Part shown: positions 1 through 8,619 of the stretch, piece by piece | Position numbering within the stretch: position 1 is the first letter of the stretch | Layout of the letters: each line of letters begins with the position of its first letter | Assembly (NCBI GenBank): GCA_003116975.1 | Contig: BGKB01000026.1 | Location: forward strand, 806,001-870,000 | Direction: 5' to 3' | From: Aurantiochytrium sp. KH105 | Lineage: Eukaryota; Sar; Bigyra; Thraustochytrida; Thraustochytriidae | DNA length: 64,000 nt | Translations under genes and position numbers: made by a program | The notes under the pieces: generated by a model | Database searches by the model: none | Told to the model about the DNA's origin: nothing | Seen by the model: only the letters and a program-made list of their open reading frames with translations

Positions 1-64
1 GGAAGCCGTCGCAGAAGCGAACTCGACAAAGCCGAAACGAGACGGGCGGCCGGCGGCCGGCGCC

Positions 65-862
65 ATGAGCGCGCTCCTGCTGCTCCAGGTGAGCACCAGC
101 TGGGCGTCGTGGAAGCTCCTTCGCGGGCCGCGTCGGCGCGCAGCAGACGCCACCGGCGCTGCGCTCGCTGGACTCGAGGACGGGGCCGCCGGCAACGATG
201 GCGACGACGACGCTCTTGACGCGAGGGGGCCAAGTGGGACGCGGCAGGTACGACCCCCTCTTCTGGGCAGCGAGGGGGAGGTCCTTGCGCAAGGGCTCTT
301 CGTCAGCGAGCGCGTCAGCGAGGAGGGAAGGGCGAACTCGTACGAAGGCATGGCCCTCTTGACAAGACTCGAGCAAGAAGACCGAGACGACCTCGAGCGG
401 AAACAAGTGACGGACCTACGCGCCAAACGCGCCGCCCTCAAGCTTTGGTGTGTCATTGCGTGTCTGCGCATGTATGAGGCTGCGGGTGAGCCCGTCTTGC
501 GGCTTTTACCGGGATACTCGCTGCTGAAAAGCACCATATGTATTTATTTTTCATGGGCACAGGCTTCTTCGCTCGTCGATGTCTTCTACCAGGACAATCT
601 TGTTCCCTTTTTCGAGGCAATGGACCGCGCCTGGCTACGTGCAAGGTTCGCGGCAGCTAATTACGCACTCCAAGCGCTTTCTAATGTACAAGAAGAAACG
701 TGGATTGCCAAGCTTGCCCACATGACCGATGCTGATCTTGAATGGTGGCGGGTTGTACTCACCGAGGAGCTGGTTCGAGCGAGAGAATCGAGGGCTCGTA
801 GCTCGAAAACGAGGACACGGACGGATCTGAGGGAAAGTCAGCACCATCGTCAAGAGACATGA
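65..862 (+). CDS. REEP/DP1/HVA22-like (TB2/DP1 family) membrane protein
   Basis: A 265-residue frame starts at an ATG in a good context (gcgccATGa). Residues about 125-185 fit the TB2/DP1/HVA22 pattern: a hydrophobic segment containing YE, then LLPGYSLLK, a second hydrophobic stretch, then an FYxxxLVPFF motif. In REEP/Yop1 proteins this region forms the hairpins that bend tubular ER membrane. The Asp/Gly-rich N-terminal 110 residues match nothing I know. A consensus 5' splice site (CAG/GTGAGC) lies just after residue 8, so part of this N-terminus could be intronic. The charged Arg-rich tail overlaps the 3' end of the convergent gene on the other strand by about 100 bases. The family call rests on the short C-terminal pattern. 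Confidence 0.6.
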   Translation: MSALLLLQVSTSWASWKLLRGPRRRAADATGAALAGLEDGAAGNDGDDDALDARGPSGTRQVRPPLLGSEGEVLAQGLFVSERVSEEGRANSYEGMALLTRLEQEDRDDLERKQVTDLRAKRAALKLWCVIACLRMYEAAGEPVLRLLPGYSLLKSTICIYFSWAQASSLVDVFYQDNLVPFFEAMDRAWLRARFAAANYALQALSNVQEETWIAKLAHMTDADLEWWRVVLTEELVRARESRARSSKTRTRTDLRESQHHRQET

Positions 863-3800
863 AAGCGAGCGACCCTGCAGAGCTGAATGTGCTGCAGCTC
901 GATGAGGATTCCATACTTTCTTCGGAAAAGCCGCCCGTGCCCTCGAACGAAAGGAACATCGCCGATGGCGCAGAGCTAAAAGTGCTGCAGCTTGACGTCG
1001 AACCCATGCTCAAGTCTTCATCCCCGAGCGACATGTACATTGCTGACGGCGCGGAGCTGAAAGTGCTGCAGCTCGACGTCTTCTCGGACAGCGGGTCTTC
1101 CATGCTTGTATACTCCATCAAATCTTGATCCTGATCTTTGTGCTCATTCTCAACACCCACGCTTGTGTCTTGTTGGACTTGGACAGAATTTTCGAGGTCG
1201 CCTTTGGCCTCGCAGAAAAGTGCCTTTGGATCCATGCTTTTTCCTTCCTGCACTTGGTCTTTTCCATCGTCATTGGGCCGGTGATGAGCGCCACTTGCGC
1301 TAGATATCAGGTCAAAGTCGCATGTAAGGTCGTCTGCATTATTTTCGCCTTCATGCTCTTTTGCTTCTGTTTCTTCTGCTTTGCTTTCTTCTCGTGCCTG
1401 AGATGCAGCCCGAGATGACGCGCACAAGCTTGCTTGCTCTGTCCGAGAAGATGCACGCTGTCGCGACGTATCCTTTGCTTCATGCGATATATCTTGTGCA
1501 ATGTTCTGTGCGGCGTGCGTATCCAACGCTATGTCCATGCCCGTTTGCGCCACAGTATTGACATTGCTGGACGCTTGGACTTGTTCCGAATCTGATTTTT
1601 CGTCTCTTTGGTGAATTGCAGCATGTTGTATGGTCTGGATGCTGAGGTCCTCAGAGAAATCAGGAGTGTCGGCCGTCAGAGGATGTGCATCAGTATCCAG
1701 GCCCTTTGCCATGTTATAAATGAGCGAAAGCGCGTCCTCCTCTGCTGGTTCTGATCTTGAGCTGTACTCTACTTCTTTTTCCTCAACAAGTGAGGTCGGT
1801 ACGTCTTGCATCCTTCGAGGTGTCGTTCGCGCAATTTTGGCATCGTTTGGTTCCGAGACAGAACGATGATTCTTTTCCTTTGCTTCGGTCGACGATTTGC
1901 ATTGGACATCGATATTTGCTTCAGTGAAAGTTTCAGGAGTATTGATGCGACAGGGATTCTCGGCGTCACCGACACAAACATGCGCGTTCTTGTTCGCCTT
2001 CGTCTCGCTCGTGTCAGTTTCGGTTTCTCGAGGAGAACGTTTTCCTTCTACGCTTGCAGACGGCGCTTCGGTCTTGTTTTCCATCAAGAGTTCATGATGA
2101 TTCTCTTGCGCTTTTACCTCCTGCGAATATTCCTGACCCCAAGTTTGAAGTTTAGATTCCTCTTGTTCCCAAGCTTGAAGTTTGGATTCCTCTTGTTCCC
2201 AAGCTTGAAGTTTGGACTCCTCGTGCAGGCGCGCATCAAATTTGGCCTCAGGCTGAACCTCGTAATCTTCAACATTTTGCTGGGTCTCATTTCCGTGCGT
2301 GTACGTTTCGCTTTTATTACCGACCGAATAGAAGTCACGGTCTCCGCTGACGACATTCCCTTGCGTCTCTGTTTGGTACTCGGTGTCGCACGGGTGTGTC
2401 TTGGCCTCGTGCAAGTCCCGTTCCTCATCAAATGTCTTGATTTTGGCTTCGATGGACCGTGCTCTTTCAAGGTCTGCTTCTGCAAGGGCAAGTTGATCAG
2501 CTTCTTGTCCCATTGGGCTTTCTGCGTCAAAGCGAGAGTCGCTGCCGCGGTTCGCGTTGCTGCGCACTTGATCATCATATTTAGTGTCATTCCCGTCGAT
2601 CTGCTCGTGGTAGTCGTGCACGGTCTCGCTTCCCGCACTTAGGATCGCAGAAGCAACGAGAGATTCGCTGATCAGCTCCTTTGGTTCATTTTGCTTTTTC
2701 GACTTGATCAGCTCTTTCTGTTTCTTTGACTTGACGGTCTTTTTCGGTGAATTCGTCTGCAATGCGGGCTGCGCAGATTGGGGTCTTCTCATGTGTCGCA
2801 ACTTGTTCTTGCGAGTCCGTGAGCTCACCTCAAATGTAGCCATGTGTTTTGCATGATTTGCCGGATGGCGATCATTCATGTGCTGCGGGCTTGAAGCACT
2901 TTGGGGTCTACGAGGAGCAGCAAGGCGCTGCGCCAGCTGACGTTGCTGTTGTTTCTTTGCCCTCGAGCGCGATCGAGAGCTCGTGCTATGACAAGCTTGA
3001 ACTTCTCCCTTGCTATGGTCATCTACGCTGCTCAAGAGTGCAGAGCGTGTCTGTTGCTTTGGTGTACTCAAGCGCGAAAGTCGACTTTGAGGTCTGGAAG
3101 AAGTTCCTCTTGGCGATGTTGAAGCTATGGCACCTGCTAGCCTTGTCGGCATACAACTCAGCGAGTTGAGCAGCGGCTGTTCAACCAAGATTTCGTCAAG
3201 AGCTTGAACAGGAGCTGGTGAACGCTGCGAAACGTTGCTAAGCGAGGTATGCTGTGCTGTTCGCTGGTCGAGTGGTTGATGACGAAGAGCTCGGACCTGC
3301 TGAATATGGGACGCAGTGCCAATGTGATCAGAGTTGGACGACGCAAGAGAGGTCTGCGATGGCACAGGGGAAGTTTGGTCGTCAACAAAATGACGCCCCG
3401 ATGCACCGAGAGGGGTCCTTCGCTGAATCGCATCACGCAAGGCCTTCGTGGGCGAGTCCAGTGGGAGCGCCTTTCCCTTTCGAGATCGAACACGCGATCC
3501 ACCAGGCACGCGGATGGTGTGCCAGGCTTGAAAGAGGTCATCGCCCCAAAGAGACTTGTCTTGTTCGAGTCGCCAATAATATGGCTCCATGGCAAGAACA
3601 TCGAACGAAGGGCGGTTGGTCGAGGAATCATGGGCACCGAGTGCTCGTTCCCGCTCGCTCGGGCAAACAGCATACTCGAGATGCCAGCTAATACTGCGTC
3701 GCAGAATTCCGTCTGCTTTACGTAAATATTCTCGACTCGCAGCCTGCATGCCGAGAATATCTGACTCGATGGCAGCATTGTAAAATCCCAGACTAGCAAC

Positions 3801-4553
3801 AACGCGAAGATTGCGGAGCTGCATGCGCGCTGCGCGGCGCGGGCAGGTCTTGGCAAGAACTCGCTCGTTAATTTCTTGCGCAGCACGACGCGCAAGGCAG
3901 ACGGCTAGTGTGGCCTGTTTGTAAGCGGCTTCATGGCGTTGCGTGATTGAAAGCGTGGCACACATGAGCAAGTGAGTGACGGGAAGGTGTTCGCTGTCTG
4001 GAGCCAAGTGGCGAGAGAGTTTCATAGCCTCTTTGAGAACCTGAATAGCACTATCGCAGTCATTGTTCGCTCGATGCATGCAGGCAAGACTGTTGAGGGT
4101 CAAAACGCGCAAATCCGAGGAGCGCTTGCCCCAGACAGGCTTGGTGAGCTTGCGAGACTCTTTGAGAAGTATGCCGCACTCCTGGACTCGTTTGTGCGCG
4201 AGGCAATACATGCTAAGGGAATTCATGTGAACTACGTAGCTCGCGCAGATACTGTCGAAACGAGCAGCATTACGCTTGCGAGTTGCTGGTGGCAGACTCT
4301 GGAGCTGCGCATTTCCAAGAACCTGCTGTGCTTTACGGATGACATAGCCCATGCGTTTGAGCACTTCGACGCGTCGGTCATAAATTTCCTCGAAACTAGG
4401 GTAATCAACATTGCCGTGCGCTTGTTCTTCGATTTCGCCGTGTCGCTTGGTGCTGTCGCGATCTCGAGGTGCGTGACCGTTCCCGTACGTCTCGCCTACG
4501 GGAATGTGGACGGTGAGCGCTGTTGAAGGCATGCTAGCCTCCCGCGCAACCAT
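759..4553 (-). CDS. TPR-like helical protein with serine-rich repeated C-terminus
   Basis: 1264 residues from the ATG at 4553; the frame stays open further upstream only to a GTG. Residues about 60-310 form alternating amphipathic helices of TPR type (for example LNSLACMHRANNDCDSAIQV), suggesting a protein-binding solenoid. Residues 400-1150 are low-complexity, rich in S/Q/E/K/R, with three 10-residue repeats around SKLQAWEQEE. The C-terminus carries three copies of a block built on SSCSTFSSAPSAMFLSF, which looks like a phosphorylatable or aggregation-prone repeat. I recognise no named family, and a centrosome or scaffold role would be a guess. The last 104 bases overlap the REEP-like gene on the opposite strand. 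Confidence 0.75.
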   Translation of the reverse strand: MVAREASMPSTALTVHIPVGETYGNGHAPRDRDSTKRHGEIEEQAHGNVDYPSFEEIYDRRVEVLKRMGYVIRKAQQVLGNAQLQSLPPATRKRNAARFDSICASYVVHMNSLSMYCLAHKRVQECGILLKESRKLTKPVWGKRSSDLRVLTLNSLACMHRANNDCDSAIQVLKEAMKLSRHLAPDSEHLPVTHLLMCATLSITQRHEAAYKQATLAVCLARRAAQEINERVLAKTCPRRAARMQLRNLRVVASLGFYNAAIESDILGMQAASREYLRKADGILRRSISWHLEYAVCPSERERALGAHDSSTNRPSFDVLAMEPYYWRLEQDKSLWGDDLFQAWHTIRVPGGSRVRSRKGKALPLDSPTKALRDAIQRRTPLGASGRHFVDDQTSPVPSQTSLASSNSDHIGTASHIQQVRALRHQPLDQRTAQHTSLSNVSQRSPAPVQALDEILVEQPLLNSLSCMPTRLAGAIASTSPRGTSSRPQSRLSRLSTPKQQTRSALLSSVDDHSKGEVQACHSTSSRSRSRAKKQQQRQLAQRLAAPRRPQSASSPQHMNDRHPANHAKHMATFEVSSRTRKNKLRHMRRPQSAQPALQTNSPKKTVKSKKQKELIKSKKQNEPKELISESLVASAILSAGSETVHDYHEQIDGNDTKYDDQVRSNANRGSDSRFDAESPMGQEADQLALAEADLERARSIEAKIKTFDEERDLHEAKTHPCDTEYQTETQGNVVSGDRDFYSVGNKSETYTHGNETQQNVEDYEVQPEAKFDARLHEESKLQAWEQEESKLQAWEQEESKLQTWGQEYSQEVKAQENHHELLMENKTEAPSASVEGKRSPRETETDTSETKANKNAHVCVGDAENPCRINTPETFTEANIDVQCKSSTEAKEKNHRSVSEPNDAKIARTTPRRMQDVPTSLVEEKEVEYSSRSEPAEEDALSLIYNMAKGLDTDAHPLTADTPDFSEDLSIQTIQHAAIHQRDEKSDSEQVQASSNVNTVAQTGMDIALDTHAAQNIAQDISHEAKDTSRQRASSRTEQASLCASSRAASQAREESKAEETEAKEHEGENNADDLTCDFDLISSASGAHHRPNDDGKDQVQEGKSMDPKALFCEAKGDLENSVQVQQDTSVGVENEHKDQDQDLMEYTSMEDPLSEKTSSCSTFSSAPSAMYMSLGDEDLSMGSTSSCSTFSSAPSAMFLSFEGTGGFSEESMESSSSCSTFSSAGSLAFMSLDDGADFPSDPSVSSFSSYEPSILSLEPAPR
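876..1080 (-). repeat. C-terminal coding repeat, three copies, units 81-93 bp
   Basis: Near-identical cores reading gagctgaaagtgctgcagct on the + strand start at 880, 973 and 1054. They encode the three Ser/Cys/Phe-rich blocks at the C-terminus of the TPR-like protein. Unit spacing is 93 then 81 bases, both multiples of three, so the reading frame is kept. Confidence 0.85.
2139..2228 (-). repeat. 30-bp coding tandem repeat, three copies
   Basis: Three adjacent 30-base units encode a 10-residue motif close to SKLQAWEQEE inside the TPR-like protein. The third copy is slightly diverged. Confidence 0.85.
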
Positions 4554-4782
4554 GGCCTGTCTCCCCCGAGTCTTTGCCGATCGTTGAGTTGTCTCGTGAC
4601 AATATCTGTGGACCCTTTCCCTTCCTTTGTCAGCGCTTGGCCACGTGCGCACGTGCGTCAGCACGTGAAAGGCCGCGATCTACATGCAAGGTCCGTCGGT
4701 CAAATGACCGATGATGCTGCTATCCATCGTCGATCCGTTGAAGAAATTGCGTTGTCCATATTCCAGACGTTCAAACCATCTT

Positions 4783-4815
<33 letters not shown>

Positions 4816-6014
4816 GTTTTTAATTTTGCGGGGAAGGTGAAGAGGATACCTAGGCCTAGCGATACTTCGCTGACCCGGATTTCGGGCATTGGTAATGGCT
4901 TTGACGAGAAAAATCCAACACAATGTAGGCCTATTCATTTTTCTTTTCTTTTTTTCAAGATCAAAAAACCAATACCACCACCACGACGATTCTCGTTTTC
5001 TCGCTGCCGATCGTTGTGCAGACGTTGAAATCCTGGCAGGACTGAACGTAGGCCTAGACCATCATTTACAAGCCAGTCGATTCCACCTCCCTTTTTTTGC
5101 TATAAACTCTGATCGACATGTCGGAGACCTTGTATAGTATACGTACAACATAGATTCACGCTGGACGAAAGCTGAGCACAAGCCTCCTTGTCCTAGTCTT
5201 TGAAGCGCTCATTCGGCACCCAGGTCGCTTACGACCTCAGCCGCTAAGCAGGATAAAATCAAACGCACGTGCCATGCTGTCTTCGTCGCCGTCATCCGTG
5301 CCAGCGTCACCCTCGCCAGCGTCGCTCGCAAGACCATTTGCGCTGTCCAGCGGCGAAAAGTGCGAGCGGCCAAGCGGGGTCACCAAGAGGAAGAGCAAGC
5401 ACAGAAGCAAGAGCGACGCGTCGACCTCGCCCTTGGATGGCATCGGCGACGACCGCGGCACGCCTTTCCGCGCTGCGCATCTCGCATTTGCAAGGTGCTC
5501 GGACTCGGCCAAGGAGGTGGTGGGCCGAGCCGAGCTGCTGGGCGCCGTGGTACCCGTGCTAGCCAGCAGCAGTATAAGTTAGTAGAAGTCGTGAAAAGGA
5601 GAACTTCTTGAAGGGCCAAAGCAGCAACCCGCGCCGTCCTCGCGCGGGAGAAGAGCTCGCGCCGGGCCGCGCCGCGGGAGGGCGCGCGCAGGGCGAGCTG
5701 CCGGCGGGCGGGCGCGAGGGCGCGCGCGAGGGCGCGCGACGCGACGCCGCGGGCGCGAGCCCCTCCACGGGGCTCGGCGAGGCAGATCCGAGAAGCGGAG
5801 CGAAGCTTGCGGACGCTGCGCCGCGCCTCGCGACTACGCTACGCCGGGCGCGAGCTCGACGCGGGGGCCGCGGGGGCCGCGGCGCAGCAAGGCGTTGCGC
5901 AGCTGCGCGCAGAGAGCGCACAGCGCAGCAAGGCGAGGCGACCTGCATTGCCGTCTGGCGGGCGAGACTTGAACTTTTTTGTCTTTTCTGTAAAAGCTAC
6001 AAGAGACGGCGAAG
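4554..6014. other. Intergenic region, shared upstream sequence of two divergent genes
   Basis: This separates the TPR-like gene (leftward) from the Pro-rich CaaX gene (rightward). It holds a (TC)n tract at about 4780-4807 followed by a T run, and three TAGGCCTA palindromes at 4851, 4926 and 5049. From 5590 to 5940 it is extremely GC-rich. A frame at 5274-5582 (+, ATG, 102 codons, Ser/Lys-rich) is possible but unsupported. Nothing else stands out. Confidence 0.5.
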
Positions 6015-6938
6015 ATGCTGCCCAGCGGCAGCGTCGACAAGCCCACGCCACGCGAAGAGGACGGGGCGGTCCCTGTCGCGGATGAGGTGGCAATGCGCGA
6101 AGGCGGTCTCGCAAACTATAACATTCCGGATAGTATGGTGATTCACCGTGCCCATGGCGCGCCGGTGCGCGGAGATCCGCCTCAAATGCCAAACGGAAAT
6201 GGGCCTGACGCGGCTGGATCTCAGGCGAGCACGTTTGAGGAAGGCGGATCCATACGCCCGCGCATGGGCCTCGGTCAAGGTCTGAGCCCTGGTCTGAGCG
6301 TGACAGCAGCGGCGTGCGATGTAGAGGACGAAGTGCAGCCGGGACAACCCATGGGGCTTCCCAGGGTAGTTCGCGAGAGCGAACCATATCGGGACGAGAC
6401 GCTTGTCCCGCCAGGAGGCTTGCGACTTGATGTTCCCCGGAGTAACGGAGGTGGCGCTGTCCCGAACACGTCCTCTGCAGGGGGCACAGAGGTCCGGTCT
6501 GGTACCGCGACTGGGGCAGCTGCGAGCGGGCGCGGCTCGCAACAGGGGTCGTCGCAGAAAAAGCTTCTTGCTGCAAGAGATTCTTTGGGCCAGCCGCCTT
6601 TAGTGGACTTTTCTGGCAACAATGGCGGGGCAATGGGTGCCTCTGCCAATGGTGCGGGTCCGCGGCCTTCTCGCGCCAAGGGCCTGCGCCGGTCGCGACG
6701 GCAGCCGCGCGAGCTGGGCGAGTCCAAGTTCCAGCCTGTAAACAGATCTCTGCAACCTGGTCCTGGCGACGAGCCGCGTGAGACGAGGCGACTTCGTTTC
6801 GCTGACGACTGCGACAGGGACCTTTATGTGACGACCTTTTCGGACAAGCTGCAGTATCCGTGTGAGATCATTGTGCCTCCCACGCAACCCGAGTCGCCGC
6901 CTCCACCGCCGGCAAAGAGTTGTTGCTCTGTCAGTTAA
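6015..6938 (+). CDS. Proline-rich protein of unknown function ending in a CaaX box (CSVS)
   Basis: 307 residues from ATG 6015. Most of the chain is Gly/Pro/Ser/Arg-rich and probably disordered. The last 60 residues look more conserved: a basic ETRRLRFADD motif, then DLYVTTFSDKLQYPC, a proline cluster, and the C-terminal SCCSVS. The final four residues fit a CaaX farnesylation signal, and the preceding Cys could be palmitoylated, as in Ras and Rho proteins. The RLRFADD stretch loosely recalls the PP1-docking region of glycogen-targeting subunits, but the canonical Val is a Leu, so this is only a hint. The next gene on the same strand also ends in a CaaX box. Confidence 0.7.
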   Translation: MLPSGSVDKPTPREEDGAVPVADEVAMREGGLANYNIPDSMVIHRAHGAPVRGDPPQMPNGNGPDAAGSQASTFEEGGSIRPRMGLGQGLSPGLSVTAAACDVEDEVQPGQPMGLPRVVRESEPYRDETLVPPGGLRLDVPRSNGGGAVPNTSSAGGTEVRSGTATGAAASGRGSQQGSSQKKLLAARDSLGQPPLVDFSGNNGGAMGASANGAGPRPSRAKGLRRSRRQPRELGESKFQPVNRSLQPGPGDEPRETRRLRFADDCDRDLYVTTFSDKLQYPCEIIVPPTQPESPPPPPAKSCCSVS

Positions 6939-7004
6939 GAACTCTATTGTATTGATCTTGGCAATTTCTGACAAAGCAAAAGCTAGCTAAGCTAGAAGCT
7001 TGCG

Positions 7005-7024
7005 AGCTGGCTAGCAAGCCAGCT
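7005..7024. other. Perfect inverted repeat (possible 3' UTR hairpin)
   Basis: AGCTGGCT and AGCCAGCT form an 8-bp perfect stem around a 4-base loop, about 70 bases after the stop of the CaaX protein. Surrounding sequence is rich in AGCTAGC-type short palindromes. Confidence 0.5.
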
Positions 7025-7628
7025 GGCGAAACGATCTAGCTAGCAAGCGCTCTTTACCGCAGCCGCAGCCGCCCTTTCCTTGCCATGACTAACTGTGAGT
7101 GATGTGAAACATATTTCTTCTTCTCTTCGAATGGCCCACCCGCGTCACCCAGCCAGTGGCTAGCATTTGCGATGCTCGTTGACATTCTCATCATCCGTCA
7201 CAGCCAGCTGTAGCTGCCGCAACTATTCGTGGTCGGCGCGGCAGGCTGGCTGTCTTACTAGGCTGCCTAGGCTACCTGTAGCGCAGGCTTACTGGCAAGC
7301 TCTGCGCCCTCGAGATCGATCATCCAGCTCACATTTCTGCCCTTGAACGCCTTGCCGCTTCTCTGAACCCCCTCTTCCTCGACCGGGGAGTCCCGTCGAA
7401 CCGTCCGCGCTGCCGTCCGAGTCGACCTCGCCGCCGCCAACGCTCTTCGTCCACCCGTGCAACTCCCGTACCACTCACTTTTAGCAGGCATCCAGTAGCC
7501 TAGTCGCTGTCCCTATTGCCCGTGCCGGCGGCGGGCCCTGAGACACAAAGTCGCGAGGCTCTGCCGGAGACATCATGATGCCATCATTTCCATGGCGCCT
7601 CGCCTCGGTCCTGCGCTGCCAGTGACAG

Positions 7629-7661
7629 TTGATTGATAACGATTGATTGATTGAATGGTCG

Positions 7662-7698
<37 letters not shown>
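7629..7698. repeat. (GATT)n microsatellite
   Basis: About seventeen imperfect GATT units, interrupted once by gaatggtcgaat. Confidence 0.9.
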
Positions 7699-7699
<1 letters not shown>

Positions 7700-8411
7700 C
7701 GATTGATCGATGGGCCGTGCACGGCCCGCACATGTTTAGGTCACGGTATCGAGGCCGGCGCGCAACTCGTGAATCTCTCCACTCAGTTGCAGTGTTTTCC
7801 TCGCGTCCATGCGCCGAGCGCGGCGGCTGCTGCTGCTGCTGCTGCTCTGCTGCTGACGGCTACTGCGACCTGCCGCTGCTGCGATGGCAGCGAAGAGCGC
7901 CTGAAAACGGCCGGGATTGTTGGGCTCACAATCAACGCAAGGCGCCTCGCACTGGCCCTGAGCGGTGTCGGCGTGGGTGAGGGATGGACTTGTTGGCCAG
8001 GTAGAAGTAGCAGGTGCAGCCATGGCAGGCAGCTGCCACTGCTGCTTCTCTCTGGCTTTCTCCGCGGTGTGTGCACGCGGGTGCGTGCGTGCACCTCCCT
8101 GGGCGGGCACGCGGGTCCGGTAAGAACCGCGCGCAAGGCGGCCCGGGACTGCGGTTGTTTAACATGTAAGTTCGAGAGGCGCGGGCGCACGGGACCGGGG
8201 GCAGCGGTGGGAAGTAATGGCGCAGAGGCGCAGCGCGGTGGCGGGCGCGGCGCAAGTGGAGTATTTCCGCGGCGGCGACTTGCGCGGGAGCGGCGCAAGT
8301 GCGCCAAGCGGGCGCGCAAGTGCGCGGGAAAGGCGCGGAAGAAAGAAAGGAAACAAGGAAACAAAGAAAAACAAGGAAGAAAAACAAAGAAGGCGACTCG
8401 GAGTCAGAAAC

Positions 8412-8413
8412 AA

Positions 8414-8461
<48 letters not shown>

Positions 8462-8600
8462 AGAAGGAAAGGCGGGAGCGGCAGACACGCGACGCGACGC
8501 GAGGCGAGGCAAGGCGAGGCGACGCGACACGAGGCGACGCGAGGCGAGGCGAGGCGAGGCGAGGCGAGGCGAGGCGAGGCGAGGCGAGGCGACGCGAGGA
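8412..8600. repeat. Purine-rich leader repeats: (GAAA)n then (GAGGC)n
   Basis: About twelve GAAA units are followed, after a short spacer, by many GAGGC/GACGC units, ending 20 bases before the kinase ATG at 8620. On the + strand this is an almost unbroken purine-rich run in the probable 5' UTR. Confidence 0.9.
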
Positions 8601-8619
8601 GAGCGCGCGGGCAGCGGCG

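Larger units (their letters stand above)
6939..8619. other. Intergenic region with hairpin and several simple repeats
   Basis: This is the 3' side of the CaaX gene and the leader of the ankyrin kinase. It contains an inverted repeat at 7005-7024 (8-bp arms, AGCA loop), a (GATT)n tract at about 7629-7698, a CTG-rich patch at 7827-7856, a (GAAA)n tract at 8412-8463 and a (GAGGC)n tract at about 8480-8600. An ATG at 8217 opens a 143-codon Lys/Arg-rich frame that overlaps the kinase start. I see no convincing gene. Confidence 0.5.

Noticed and set aside
5237-5582. Possible small genes on either strand (91 codons minus, 102 codons plus)
   Set aside because: The minus frame has no ATG at its start, the plus frame has no recognisable feature, and they overlap each other. 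Not enough to call a gene.
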